Origin: Deltaproteobacteria bacterium RIFCSPLOWO2_12_FULL_60_19
GTDB taxonomy: Bacteria; Desulfobacterota; Binatia; UBA9968
Direction of reading: 5' to 3'
Assembly: GCA_001798595.1 (NCBI GenBank)
Contig: MGSS01000097.1
Span: forward strand, 22,333 to 86,332
Length of the DNA: 64,000 bases
Positions 25,156-34,029 of this stretch are shown here, in pieces (the first letter of the stretch is position 1; each line of letters begins with the position of its first letter). The notes beneath the pieces were generated by a model, which ran no database searches, was not told the origin of the DNA, and saw nothing but the letters and a program-made list of their open reading frames with translations. Position numbers and translations under genes: made by a program.

Positions 25156-26475
25156 ATGGAGCGCGCATTGACACAAACTGAAGCTTCCATCGAGGCAAAG
25201 GTATCCGGCCTTCCCGCTCTGGATATCCCCGAACTCTACCAGTGCGTCCACTGCGGCCTCTGCTTGGACCAGTGTCCGACCTATCGCGCGCTGCACATCG
25301 AATCGGAATCGCCGCGCGGCCGTATCCATCTGGTGCGGGCCGCTGCCGAAGGCCGCATCGAGCTCAATGAAAGATTCGCGAGCCATCTCAATCTCTGCCT
25401 GATGTGCCGGGCCTGTGAGAGCGCCTGCCCCTCCGGAGTCCAATACGGCCGCATCGCCGAGGCGGCGCGAGAGATTCTGGGACCGCCGGGATCGCCGCTC
25501 GCCCGCGCCGTTCAGCGGGCGGCGTTTCAATATCTGCTCCCCTCTCCCCTGCGCTTGAGAATAGCCGCGCGCCTGCTCGGGTTCTACCAGCGGAGCGGCC
25601 TTGGGCGCCTGCTTGAGCTCGCCCTCCCGGAACGATTGCGCGAGATGCAGTCGATGATGCCGGCCGTGCCGCGCCGCTTCTTCAACCCACGGTCCGAGGT
25701 GATGCCGGCGATCGCGAAAAATCGCGCGCGCGTCGGCATGCTGAGCGGCTGCGTGATGAGCGTCCTCTTCCCCGAGGTCAACGAAGCGACGCTCCGAGTG
25801 CTCAGGCTGAACGGCTGCGACGTGGTCCTCCCGAAAAAGCAGCTCTGCTGCGGCGCGCTCAACGTTCACAACGGCGAGACCGTGACGGCCAAGGCGATGG
25901 CGCGGCAAAACATCGACGCCTTTCTCGAATCGAAGCTGGATGCCGTCGTGGTGAACGCCGCCGGCTGCGGCGCGGCGATGAAGGAGTACGGCCATCTGCT
26001 GCGCGACGATCCGGCCTACGCGGAAAAGGCCGAGCGCTTCGGCCGGCTGGTAAAAGATGCCGGCGAATATCTGTTCGAGCTCGGCCCGCGCGCGCCGCAA
26101 CGCCCGATCGAACGGGTCGTCACCTATCAGGATCCCTGCCATCTGGCCCACGGCCAGAAAATCAGAAGCCAGCCGCGCGAGCTGCTCAAGGCCATTCCCG
26201 GAATCGAGCTGAGAGAGATGAACGGCGCCGACCGCTGCTGCGGCAGCGCCGGGATCTACAATCTCACCCATCCCGAGATGTCGCAGGAGCTGTTGCAAGA
26301 AAAAATGGCGGCGATCGCGGAGACTTCCGCCGAAATCGTCGTCGCGCCCAATCCCGGCTGCATGCTGCAGCTGCGCTACGGCGCCAAGCGCTACGGCCCG
26401 CCGGTCGAAGTTCTCCACCTCATGGATCTCCTGGATCGGGCCTACGACGCGAACCAGGGTTTTTCGCTCAGATGA
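25156..26475 (+). CDS. glcF: Iron-sulfur subunit of glycolate-oxidase-type complex (GlcF-like)
   Basis: A 439-residue iron-sulfur protein. Two [4Fe-4S] motifs near the N-terminus are CVHCGLCLDQCP and CLMCRACESACP. Two CCG-type domains follow, seen as LCCGALNVHNG and DPCHLAHGQ with DRCCGSAGIYN. This is the layout of GlcF and of heterodisulfide-reductase-D-like electron-transfer subunits. It passes electrons from the flavin subunits GlcD and GlcE towards the quinone pool. The gene overlaps glcE by four bases (ATGA). The cluster order D-F-E differs from the D-E-F order of Escherichia coli. Confidence 0.9.
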   Translation: MERALTQTEASIEAKVSGLPALDIPELYQCVHCGLCLDQCPTYRALHIESESPRGRIHLVRAAAEGRIELNERFASHLNLCLMCRACESACPSGVQYGRIAEAAREILGPPGSPLARAVQRAAFQYLLPSPLRLRIAARLLGFYQRSGLGRLLELALPERLREMQSMMPAVPRRFFNPRSEVMPAIAKNRARVGMLSGCVMSVLFPEVNEATLRVLRLNGCDVVLPKKQLCCGALNVHNGETVTAKAMARQNIDAFLESKLDAVVVNAAGCGAAMKEYGHLLRDDPAYAEKAERFGRLVKDAGEYLFELGPRAPQRPIERVVTYQDPCHLAHGQKIRSQPRELLKAIPGIELREMNGADRCCGSAGIYNLTHPEMSQELLQEKMAAIAETSAEIVVAPNPGCMLQLRYGAKRYGPPVEVLHLMDLLDRAYDANQGFSLR

Positions 26476-27764
26476 AGCTCTCCGGCGAAGCTTTGCGCGC
26501 CCGATTGGAACAAGAGCTGGGCGCCGAGTCCGTGGAATTCCGTCCGCTCTTTTTGGAAGCGTACGCCGTCGACGGCAAGTCGCCGGGCCTGCTCTGCCTT
26601 CCCGCCGGGCCGGAAGAGGTGGCGTCGGTCCTGCGCCTCTGCGCGGAGAATCAAGCCTCAGTCATCCCGTGGGGCGGCGGGACATCCATGAGTTTGGGAA
26701 ATATTCCGCGCGCTGCGGGTGTCGTGGTCGGACTGGAAAAGTTGGCGCAGTTGATCGAGCACGACGACGCCAATCTCACGGCTACGGCCCAGGCGGGGAT
26801 GCAGGTCGCCGCGTTTCAGGAGCTCCTGGGACAGCGTCGCCAGTTTTTTCCGGTCGATCCGCCTCTCGCTCAGCTGGCCACGCTCGGCGGGATCGTCGCC
26901 GCAAATGTCAATGGCCCGCGCCGGATGCAATACGGCGGCGTGCGCGACCTGACGATCGGCATGAAAGTGGCGCTCGCTACCGGCGAACAAATCAAGTCGG
27001 GCGGCAAGGTGGTGAAAAACGTCGCCGGCTACGATCTGTGCAAGCTCTTTGTCGGCTCGTTGGGCACGCTCGGCATCATTACCGAGGTGACGCTCAGGAT
27101 GGCGCCGCTCCCCGACAGCGCGGCTTCGGTTGTGGCCGCAGGCCCGTTGGATCGATGCGCCCGTTTTGTGGAGCAACTCTCCGACGGGCCGCTGCTGCCG
27201 GCCGCCGTAACCATCTTGAGCGCCGGCGGCAATGCGCAAACACCGGCGGTCGCAACCTGGGTGGAGGGATTTGAGGAAGCGGTCGCGCGCCAGCTCCGCG
27301 ACCTGGCGGCGCTGGCGGACGAGGCCGGGCTGGCCTCTGAAGCGCTCCGCCAGGAGCCGCACCGGCGTCTATGGGAAGAAGTTGAAGATTTCGGTGCGAA
27401 CGGCGAGGGCGTGCTCTTCCGGATCGCCGTCCCCATAGGGGCGATGGGGGAGATATTGGCGACCATCGATCGCTGGAGCGGCGAAGCGGCGACGCCGGCG
27501 CGCTACGTGGCGCACGCCGGAACGGGAACGGTGTGGCTGCTCGCCGGCAACGATCCATCGAGCCTGGGATGGTTTCCCAGACTGATCGCGCTGGCTCAGG
27601 GCCACAAAGGCCACGTGGTCGTCGCGGCGGCGCCCCCGGAATTAAAAGCCGGCATCGACGTGTGGGGGCCGGCCCCGGCAAGCCTGGGGCTGATGCGCGA
27701 GATCAAGCGGCGGTTCGATCCTCAGGAAATATTGAACCCCGGCCGCTTCCTCGGCGGTCTGTAA
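26472..27764 (+). CDS. glcE: FAD-binding subunit of glycolate-oxidase-type complex (GlcE-like)
   Basis: A 430-residue FAD-binding protein with the PCMH domain blocks VIPWGGGTSMSLGN, the PLAQLATLGGIVAANVNGPRRMQYG block, KNVAGYDLCKLFVGSLGTLGIITE, and a C-terminal FDPQEILNPGRF. This matches GlcE, the second flavin subunit. Its start overlaps the glcF stop, so the two are coupled. The C-terminal part lacks the GDGNLHPN and GEHGIG blocks seen in GlcD, as expected for GlcE. Confidence 0.88.
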   Translation: MKLSGEALRARLEQELGAESVEFRPLFLEAYAVDGKSPGLLCLPAGPEEVASVLRLCAENQASVIPWGGGTSMSLGNIPRAAGVVVGLEKLAQLIEHDDANLTATAQAGMQVAAFQELLGQRRQFFPVDPPLAQLATLGGIVAANVNGPRRMQYGGVRDLTIGMKVALATGEQIKSGGKVVKNVAGYDLCKLFVGSLGTLGIITEVTLRMAPLPDSAASVVAAGPLDRCARFVEQLSDGPLLPAAVTILSAGGNAQTPAVATWVEGFEEAVARQLRDLAALADEAGLASEALRQEPHRRLWEEVEDFGANGEGVLFRIAVPIGAMGEILATIDRWSGEAATPARYVAHAGTGTVWLLAGNDPSSLGWFPRLIALAQGHKGHVVVAAAPPELKAGIDVWGPAPASLGLMREIKRRFDPQEILNPGRFLGGL

Positions 27765-27788
27765 AGACTCAAAGGAAGACAAGATGAC

Positions 27789-27872
27789 TCGCGCAAAGAC
27801 GCAAAGCGCGCCAAGTTCGGAGAAATATTTCTCTCTTTGCGTTCTTGGCGTCTTGGCGCGATAAATTTTTTT
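27789..27872 (+). terminator. Large imperfect hairpin followed by T-run
   Basis: The arms 27789-27815 and 27835-27861 are about 80 percent complementary (words such as CGCAAAGACGCAAAG and CTTGGCGTCTTGGCGCG). ATAAATTTTTTT follows. It lies after glcE and is a likely intrinsic terminator built from a common type of intergenic repeat. Confidence 0.55.
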
Positions 27873-27912
27873 GCAGTCGTTGTGCATAACATTATCGAAA
27901 GGAGTTCGGCTC

Positions 27913-28572
27913 ATGAAAAACACCAACCTGGCGGCGCTCAAGAAGGACTTCGTGACCGCCATGCGAATTATCAGCCGCGAGGGGCTGAGCGACGCCTTCG
28001 CGCACTTAAGCGCGCGCGTCGATGGCGACAAGATGCTCTTTATGCCGCGCCAAAGCCCGGCGCTGGTCAAACCGAAAAATCTTTTCCTCGTCGATTTTAC
28101 CAAACAGGTGCCGCAATCGTCCGTCCACCAGGCGTTTTACCAAGCGCGCCCGGACATCGGCGCGGTGATCCATTTTCATTCGCCGCGCGTGATCCTGCTG
28201 ACCGTGGTGGGTGAAACCGTCCGCCCGATGCACAACTACAGCGCGATTTTTTTCGAAGGCGTGCCGCTGTTCGAAGGGACGGGACAAGTGGAGACGCCGG
28301 AGCGCGCGGCGGAAATCGCCAGGCTTCTGGGACCTGCTAAGGCGGTTCTGCTGCGCGGGCACGGCGCGGTCGTGGCCGGACAGAGCATCCCCGAGGTCTG
28401 CCTGCTGGCGCTTTACCTCGAAGAATCGGCGCGCTTGCAGACGGAAGCGATGAAGCTCGGAGAGCCGCGCTTTCTCAGCCGCGAGGAGGCGGAGCGGGTC
28501 GCGCGCCGGACGTTCAAGCCGGCGTCCAATCAGCGCGCTTGGGAGCATTTTAGAGCGAAGGTGAGCATGTGA
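27913..28572 (+). CDS. Class II aldolase/adducin-family protein
   Basis: A 219-residue protein of the class II aldolase family. The zinc-binding histidines are visible in AVIHFHSPR and LRGHGAVVAG; the N-terminal acid is in SREGLSDAFAHLSAR. Family members include fuculose-phosphate aldolase, ribulose-phosphate epimerase and sugar-acid decarboxylases. The start at 27913 has an AAAGGAG site 8 bases upstream. It follows the glcDFE-type genes and may process the same hydroxy or keto acid pathway, but no phosphate-binding signature lets me choose an activity. Confidence 0.85.
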   Translation: MKNTNLAALKKDFVTAMRIISREGLSDAFAHLSARVDGDKMLFMPRQSPALVKPKNLFLVDFTKQVPQSSVHQAFYQARPDIGAVIHFHSPRVILLTVVGETVRPMHNYSAIFFEGVPLFEGTGQVETPERAAEIARLLGPAKAVLLRGHGAVVAGQSIPEVCLLALYLEESARLQTEAMKLGEPRFLSREEAERVARRTFKPASNQRAWEHFRAKVSM

Positions 28573-28694
28573 GCCGTGTTCGTGGCACTCCGAAGCCGTT
28601 CTCCCAAGTTTCGTGCCTGTGTTCGTGTTTTTCCGGCACGAGCACGATTCACGAACACGAGCACGACTCCGGATGGGCCTTTTTTCAGCCGCCT
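28573..28694. repeat. Dispersed intergenic repeat, copy B
   Basis: It repeats the word order of copy A at 1590-1716: CGTGTTCGTGGCACTCCGAAGC first, GGCACGAGCACGATTCACGA later, ending GATGGGCCTTTTTTCAGC (28672-28689). It separates the aldolase gene from the small helix-turn-helix gene. Confidence 0.65.
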
Positions 28695-28772
28695 GTTGAC
28701 AGTTGATCCCCATTATAGGAGTATCCGGCTGTTTATGAGCCGGCCTACGTTACTTTGTCATGAGGAGAAGTT

Positions 28773-28970
28773 ATGGCTTCGATGAATCGCGACACGTTCA
28801 TGACCACTAAAGAGGTTGCCCGCTATCTGCGAGTCGATCAGTACACGATCTACCGCCTGGTCACTCAGAAAAAGATCCCCGCCTTCAAGATCGGCAACCA
28901 GTGGCGCTTTAAACGGAGCATCCTCGACCGCTGGCTCAAGAGCAAGATGAACACCACCGCCACCCACTAA
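28773..28970 (+). CDS. Excisionase-family helix-turn-helix protein
   Basis: A 65-residue DNA-binding protein of the HTH_17/excisionase type: TTKEVARYLRVDQYTIYRLVTQKKIPAFKIGNQWRFKRSILDRWL. These winged-helix proteins include phage excisionases and many chromosomal regulators. A GAGGAG ribosome site is present. No integrase or other phage gene is close, so a chromosomal regulator is more likely. Its target is unknown. The electron-transfer locus starts about 475 bp downstream, separated by its own sigma-54 control region. Confidence 0.85.
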   Translation: MASMNRDTFMTTKEVARYLRVDQYTIYRLVTQKKIPAFKIGNQWRFKRSILDRWLKSKMNTTATH

Positions 28971-29202
28971 CCTCGGCTCTCGACGAACTATTGTTCCAAC
29001 GAATTCCGCCGGACCGCCGGCGTACCGGTCCTCCCCCTCCGCCGTTTCTCATCTTCGACATGTTTCGCCAGGAGCGGATGTCGCCTTTCTTCGCGGCAAC
29101 TCACAGCCGCAGCTAAAGGAATTCTTCGTTACCAGCGCATCGGCGAGGGCGGCTACGGCGAGAGCGAATCGTGGATCCGCCGCCTCCTGGCGGAGGCGGC
29201 AG

Positions 29203-29219
29203 TGTGCGGGAATTGCACA
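29203..29219. promoter_or_regulatory. Candidate activator site of the cytochrome operon
   Basis: TGTGCGGGAATTGCACA has the TGTGC-N7-GCACA form that recurs at 45911 and 49854. It lies 173 bp upstream of the sigma-54 promoter at 29392. Apart from this site, the promoter and a small GC hairpin (29178-29200), I see no gene or other element in the 475-bp gap 28971-29445. Confidence 0.65.
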
Positions 29220-29391
29220 ACGACATCCCTCCGATAACCAAGGCTCCTCGCTGCTTTCGCGCTCCTTCTCAGGCATAAGAAGAAATATCTCTCTGGCCTC
29301 TCTTTTCCTGCCAAGCACTTCTTACGCAAGTCCTCGCATTGTCACAACATTCGGCAGCTTCTCTGCAATCTAGAGCTTACCCTTATATCGC

Positions 29392-29407
29392 TGGCATAGC
29401 CCTTGCT
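29392..29407 (+). promoter_or_regulatory. Sigma-54 promoter of the cytochrome operon
   Basis: TGGCATAGCCCTTGCT matches TGGCA-N6-TTGCT with exact -24/-12 spacing. Transcription would start near 29419, 27 bases before the first cytochrome ATG. The operon downstream spans 29446-37825. Confidence 0.75.
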
Positions 29408-29445
29408 CAAAACCTCTCGGCCGAGTGAGGATTTAGCCGCGGAAT

Positions 29446-30795
29446 ATGCTCTTGCAAGCTACCTACACCCAGGGTTTCTTCTCTTTACGTCTGCTGACTG
29501 CGTCTATCTTTGCGACGGTTTTCTTACTGACAACGGGACACAGGGCGGCGTGGAGTCAGTCGACAGAAAAGGGAGAGTCTCGCATAGATAATGGGAGGGC
29601 GCTTATCCGTGACCTTGGCTGCGTTGTTTGCCATGAGATCAAAGACCAGGAGACAGCTGTACGAAGCGAAGCGCCGAATCTCACCTACGAAGGCGAAATC
29701 GTCCCGCGCGACTGGCTGTATGATTTTATCAAGAAACCCCACGGAATCAGACCCGCCATCAAGGCACGCATGCCCAATTTGAGGCTCGCCGACAGGGAGG
29801 CCCTCGCGATCACGGAATTCCTCGCGGGCTTGCGGGATGGGGAGACGGTTCCCAAAGAGTTTCGCTACCCGAGAAAGGTCTCGGCGGAGGAGACGGAAGC
29901 GGCAAAGAAGCTCGTCTCTCCGGATTATTTGAACTGCTTTAATTGCCATATGCTGGGCGACAAGAAACCAACCGGACAGCCGGAGGAATGGGCGCCGGAC
30001 CTGGCGCAGATAAAGGGCCGGATCAACCCGGACTTTCTCTTGAAGTGGCTGCGCGACCCGAGCAAATATCGGCCGGGAACAAAGATGCCGGCGTTCTTCC
30101 CGGACAAGGATTCGGGGCCGGATGATATTCTGGGCGGCGACGAGATGAGGCAGATGGCCGCGATCCGGGACTATCTCATGAGCATTGGGAAGGCTGAAAG
30201 TTTCCCTGAGTATGCCCAGGCCAAAGCTAGATTTGCAGACGTGACGCCATCTGAGGGAAGGTCATTGATGGTGAGGCTTAACTGCGTTGGCTGCCATGAG
30301 GTCGGAGTTCTCCCGCAAGGCAAAAAGGTCGGGCCCAATCTCACCTATGAGGGAAGCCGGGTCCGAAAAGATTGGCTGATCGGTTTTCTGCGCGCGCCTC
30401 ATACGATCAAGCCCGAATTTGCCTTGATGGGGAGTCCGACGCGGATGCCGACTTTTCCTCTGACAGTGGCGGAAACCCTTGCCGTTGCCGAGTATATCTC
30501 CCAGGCGCTGGTGGATAAGAACGTCCAGCAGGATGGTGGGATCGATCCCTCTCTTGCCAAAGGAGGACGAAGGCTTTTTAAGGAAAAAACCTGCGACAAC
30601 TGCCATCGAATCGGCTCCAGTCCGGGAGGCATCGGCCCCGATTTGACCGCGGCCGGAGAGAGGTTGCGCCCGGGATGGGTCATTAAATTCATTCAGAAAC
30701 CCGAGCACTACCTTGAGACACGCATGCCCAATCTGAAAGTTTCGCCGGAGGAGGCCAGGGCGTTGGCAGCCTACGTTTTTGGCCCCAAAAATTAG
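29446..30795 (+). CDS. Tetrahaem class I cytochrome c, exported
   Basis: A 449-residue protein with signal peptide (cleavage near RAAWS) and four CXXCH sites: CVVCH, CFNCH, CVGCH and CDNCH. Each is followed by a Met-containing loop (ARMPN, TKMPA, TRMPT, TRMPN), so these are four class I cytochrome c domains in a row, each with His/Met ligation. The domains at positions one and three share the phrase GPNLTYEG or APNLTYEG and look like duplicates. High-potential haems of this type accept electrons near the quinone or oxidase level, unlike the bis-His proteins that follow. First gene of the operon behind the sigma-54 promoter. Confidence 0.92.
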   Translation: MLLQATYTQGFFSLRLLTASIFATVFLLTTGHRAAWSQSTEKGESRIDNGRALIRDLGCVVCHEIKDQETAVRSEAPNLTYEGEIVPRDWLYDFIKKPHGIRPAIKARMPNLRLADREALAITEFLAGLRDGETVPKEFRYPRKVSAEETEAAKKLVSPDYLNCFNCHMLGDKKPTGQPEEWAPDLAQIKGRINPDFLLKWLRDPSKYRPGTKMPAFFPDKDSGPDDILGGDEMRQMAAIRDYLMSIGKAESFPEYAQAKARFADVTPSEGRSLMVRLNCVGCHEVGVLPQGKKVGPNLTYEGSRVRKDWLIGFLRAPHTIKPEFALMGSPTRMPTFPLTVAETLAVAEYISQALVDKNVQQDGGIDPSLAKGGRRLFKEKTCDNCHRIGSSPGGIGPDLTAAGERLRPGWVIKFIQKPEHYLETRMPNLKVSPEEARALAAYVFGPKN

Positions 30796-30799
30796 CAGC

Positions 30800-32185
30800 A
30801 TGAGAATGGACGTCAGAAGCCGGCTTCCGCTTTTCGCGGTTCTTGTCGTTTGGCTCTTGTTGCCCGCCAGGACGGCCGATGCCGCTGCGGCCGAGAAAAA
30901 GTCCTGCCTCGGCTGCCACAGCAATCTCGCACAGCAGCGTTATGTCCATGGCCCGGTTGCGGCCGGGGAATGCGTCCGCTGCCATGAACCGGTCGACAAA
31001 GAGACGATGTACGATGCCAGTAAACATCGCTTCAAGCTGGCGCGGGAAGAGCGGGACATCTGCTACACCTGTCACGAAAGGCGCCTCGATGTTCAGAAAG
31101 TCGTTCACGGCCCGGTGCGCTTCGGGCTCTGCACGGCTTGCCACGATCCACACCAGTCGCCGAATCGTTATCGTTTGAAGGCTAGTCCGCCGAGCAAGCT
31201 CTGTTTTCAATGCCACATCAACGACAAGACCACCGATAAGGAAGTGCACGGCCCGGTGGCCGTGGGGGACTGCGTCGCCTGCCATGATCCCCACAGCTCG
31301 CCTTATCAGTATCGCTTGATCGCCCAGGGGCAGAATCTTTGTTTCACCTGCCATACGGAAAAAAAAGAAGAGTTTCTCTCCAAGAGATTCGGTCATCCGC
31401 CGGCGGTGATCAACTGCTCGAACTGCCATGATCCGCATACCTCCCCCAATCCGCTGCGCCTAAACAACTCGGTTCCGGCCTTGTGTTTTGGCTGCCATCC
31501 GGAAAAAAAGGACCATATCCGCAATGTCAAAACCGAGCACGACGCCTACAAAATCGATAAAAAGTGCTTGAACTGCCACGATCCCCACTACACGAACTTC
31601 CCCAAGCAATTGAAGGCAGCCCCGGCGGAGCTTTGTCTTTCCTGCCACAACAAGGAGTTGGATACTCCGACGGGAAAGATCGCCAACATGAAGAAATTGC
31701 TCGAGCAAAACCGCGACTGGCACGGGCCGATCCGGCAAAAAGATTGCCCGGCGTGTCATAACCCGCACGGCTCGGATAACATGCGCATCCTGAAGCGCTC
31801 CTATCCTCGGGACTTTTACGCGCCGTTCGCCGTGGAAAAATATGCGCTCTGCTTCGGCTGTCACGAGAAGACCCTGGCCCTCGATCGTTTCACCACCACG
31901 CTCACCAATTTTCGCAACGGAGATGAGAATCTGCACTTCCGTCACGTCAATCAGACGGTTAAAGGGAGGACCTGCCGAGCCTGCCACGAGGTCCACGCCA
32001 GCAACAACCCGAGACATATCCGCGATTCCGTCCCCTACGGCGAGTGGAACCTTCCAACGAACTACGTAAAATTTAGGAATGGAGGGAAATGCGCTTCCGG
32101 CTGTCATGTTCCCCGTGGCTACAGCCGGGCGAGAAAGGTTCAAAACCCGATCGACTATGAAAAATTCAATCCCGATCAATCGTAA
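30800..32185 (+). CDS. Multihaem cytochrome c with about 15 haems (doubled CXXCH type)
   Basis: A 461-residue periplasmic or extracellular cytochrome. I count fourteen CXXCH motifs and one CASGCH (CX3CH) near the C-terminus. Most come in the doubled pattern CxxCHDPHxS followed by LCFxCH, the hallmark of the doubled-CXXCH family. Abundant extra His residues (VHGP repeats) can supply distal ligands. I start at the ATG at 30800, four bases after the upstream stop; the longer frame from 30779 overlaps the previous gene. It has a signal peptide ending near ARTADA. It probably carries electrons between the inner membrane donor and an outer-membrane conduit. Confidence 0.92.
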   Translation: MRMDVRSRLPLFAVLVVWLLLPARTADAAAAEKKSCLGCHSNLAQQRYVHGPVAAGECVRCHEPVDKETMYDASKHRFKLAREERDICYTCHERRLDVQKVVHGPVRFGLCTACHDPHQSPNRYRLKASPPSKLCFQCHINDKTTDKEVHGPVAVGDCVACHDPHSSPYQYRLIAQGQNLCFTCHTEKKEEFLSKRFGHPPAVINCSNCHDPHTSPNPLRLNNSVPALCFGCHPEKKDHIRNVKTEHDAYKIDKKCLNCHDPHYTNFPKQLKAAPAELCLSCHNKELDTPTGKIANMKKLLEQNRDWHGPIRQKDCPACHNPHGSDNMRILKRSYPRDFYAPFAVEKYALCFGCHEKTLALDRFTTTLTNFRNGDENLHFRHVNQTVKGRTCRACHEVHASNNPRHIRDSVPYGEWNLPTNYVKFRNGGKCASGCHVPRGYSRARKVQNPIDYEKFNPDQS

Positions 32186-32186
32186 G

Positions 32187-33368
32187 ATGAAAACGGTTCT
32201 CGCCCTGTGGCTGGGAGCCCTATGTCTTGCCTTGCCCGCCTTCGCTCTCGATGGGCTACAGGTCGGCATGAAGGCGCCCCTGATCAAGCTCAAGGATCTC
32301 CAGGGCAAGGAAGTGGCGCTGGCGGACCAGCGGGATGCCAACGCTGTGGTCGTCGTGTTCTGGGCGACCTGGAGCGACAACTCGCCTGCGATGCTCGAGC
32401 GCCTGGAGCGCCTCTACCGCACGCAGAAGAGAGAGAAGTTGCGGGTGCTCGCGGTCAACGTGGAAAAGCAGCAGCCCGACGCCCAGGATCTTGCCGAGAT
32501 CAAAAAGACGGCCGCGCGTTTGGGACTGAGCTTTCCCGTGCTCATGGACGAGGGGCTCAAGACCTTTCGCGAATATGGCGTAGTGGCGGTTCCCTCGACC
32601 GTGGTGATCGACAAGGAGGGGACGATTCGCGGTGAGATGGCCTCGTTTCCGCTCGCCCAAAGAGAGGATCTGTTTGAGTTGATCGAGGCGTTGGCGGAGA
32701 AGCGGGAGATAGCGAAACGCGAGGCGCAAACCGGCTATCAGCCCGCTCCGAGGGCCGTGCGGTATTACAACCTGGCCCGCGCCATGATCGGCCGGGGAAT
32801 GTCGGATGCGGTGGATGACGAGCTCAAAAAATCGATTTCCGCTGACTCGAAATTTGTTCTCCCGCTGCTCCTCCTTGCCAGACTCTATCGCGAGAGGGCG
32901 GAGACCGAAGAGGCCATCGAGTATCGGGGCACGGCGGTCGTAACCGCGAGTTTCAAGGCCGAAAAGGAAAAGTACTTGAAAGAGGCCGCTAAGCTCATAG
33001 AAAGCGCATCCAAGCTGGCGCCTCAAAGCGCTCCCGTTCTGGTGGAAGATGCCCTGGTGCTTATGGCCATGGGCAAGAGAGATCCAGCAAGGGAGAAACT
33101 CACGCAGGCGATCAAGAGCGACGGCTCCTACACTCCGGCGCAATTTCTTTTGGCTTCGCTGCTCGTGCGCGAGGGAAGGATCAAGGAGGGCGAGACCGAG
33201 TTTCAAAAGGCGGTCCGGTTGAATCCTTTAGACTATCAGGGGCATTTCTCGATGGCCAATGCCTACGAAGAGAAAAACCTGCCAAAGAACGCGGTCGCCT
33301 TTTACAAGAAGGTTTATGAGCTGCTGTATCTAGAAAGGGAGCTTTTCCCGCTTTCCTATGGGCGTTGA
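32187..33368 (+). CDS. Thioredoxin-fold/TPR protein lacking redox cysteines
   Basis: A 393-residue exported protein. Residues 1-20 form a signal peptide. The TlpA/AhpC-like domain (about 22-160) has FWATWSDNSPAML where TlpA proteins have a CXXC; both cysteines are serines (SDNS). The cis-Pro block VAVPSTVVIDKEG is kept. The C-terminal half (about 190-393) is made of TPR-like helices. Start at 32187, one base after the cytochrome stop. Loss of both cysteines rules out disulfide chemistry, so a binding or chaperone role for apocytochromes or pili is possible. A similar protein is encoded at 34574. Confidence 0.8.
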   Translation: MKTVLALWLGALCLALPAFALDGLQVGMKAPLIKLKDLQGKEVALADQRDANAVVVVFWATWSDNSPAMLERLERLYRTQKREKLRVLAVNVEKQQPDAQDLAEIKKTAARLGLSFPVLMDEGLKTFREYGVVAVPSTVVIDKEGTIRGEMASFPLAQREDLFELIEALAEKREIAKREAQTGYQPAPRAVRYYNLARAMIGRGMSDAVDDELKKSISADSKFVLPLLLLARLYRERAETEEAIEYRGTAVVTASFKAEKEKYLKEAAKLIESASKLAPQSAPVLVEDALVLMAMGKRDPAREKLTQAIKSDGSYTPAQFLLASLLVREGRIKEGETEFQKAVRLNPLDYQGHFSMANAYEEKNLPKNAVAFYKKVYELLYLERELFPLSYGR

Positions 33369-34029
33369 GAAAAAAATCGGGCGGTGGCTTGCGCTGCCGG
33401 TGATCGTTTCGCTGGCGTTAGCCGGCGTGTTCCGTCCTTTGTCCGCCGGCCAGGCGGCGAACGCGGATCACTGGGCCAAAATCGCCGCCGACACCAACGC
33501 CGATACCAACCTGCGAATGGAGGCGGCGAGGAAACTGGGAGAGGCGAAGGATCCAAAGTATCTGGAGGTTCTGACCGACGGTTTGAAGGACAGCAACAAG
33601 GCTATCCGCTGGACCGCCGCGGAGGCGTTGTGGGACTTAGGGGACAAGCGGGCTCTGCCGGCGCTCATTGAGTATCTGGAGAAGAGCGAGGCTTATGAGT
33701 GGGGCAAGGTGATCACCATGAACGCTCTGGCCTCTTTCAAAGATCCTCAGGCGATCGACCCTTTAATCAAAGTGCTGCAGAGTCCCAACCCTTTTTTGCG
33801 CCGCTCGGCGGCGGTGGCGCTGTTCACCATAGGAAACGACAGGGCGATACCGGCGCTGATCGAACTACTGAAAGATGACGAAGGATTCATTCAACGCATC
33901 GCGCGGAATTTCCTGATCGATATGACGAGAGACAGGATGACGGGCGAACCGCCTTTGGAATATGACGCATGGATCAAGTGGCACCAAAGTAATTCCTATC
34001 GCCTGAAGATTGAGGGAGCAAAACAATAA
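33358..34029 (+). CDS. HEAT-repeat periplasmic protein
   Basis: A 223-residue protein with a signal peptide or membrane anchor (residues 8-30) and at least four HEAT-like helical repeats: LRMEAARKLGEAKDPKYLEVL, IRWTAAEALWDLGDKRALPALI, TMNALASFKDPQAIDPLIKVL and LRRSAAVALFTIGNDRAIPALIELL. Such repeats make protein-protein scaffolds. It overlaps the previous gene by 11 bases and its stop overlaps the next start (TAATG), so it is tightly coupled in the operon. Role in cytochrome assembly or scaffolding is inference. Confidence 0.8.
   Translation: MGVEKKIGRWLALPVIVSLALAGVFRPLSAGQAANADHWAKIAADTNADTNLRMEAARKLGEAKDPKYLEVLTDGLKDSNKAIRWTAAEALWDLGDKRALPALIEYLEKSEAYEWGKVITMNALASFKDPQAIDPLIKVLQSPNPFLRRSAAVALFTIGNDRAIPALIELLKDDEGFIQRIARNFLIDMTRDRMTGEPPLEYDAWIKWHQSNSYRLKIEGAKQ

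Noticed and set aside
28773-28970. Excisionase-like gene as evidence of a prophage
   Set aside because: No integrase, structural or replication gene is near; this family is common as chromosomal regulators.
29049-29318. 89-residue minus-strand frame in the gap before the cytochrome operon
   Set aside because: It covers the activator palindrome, has no recognisable domain and no ribosome site; I treat the gap as regulatory.
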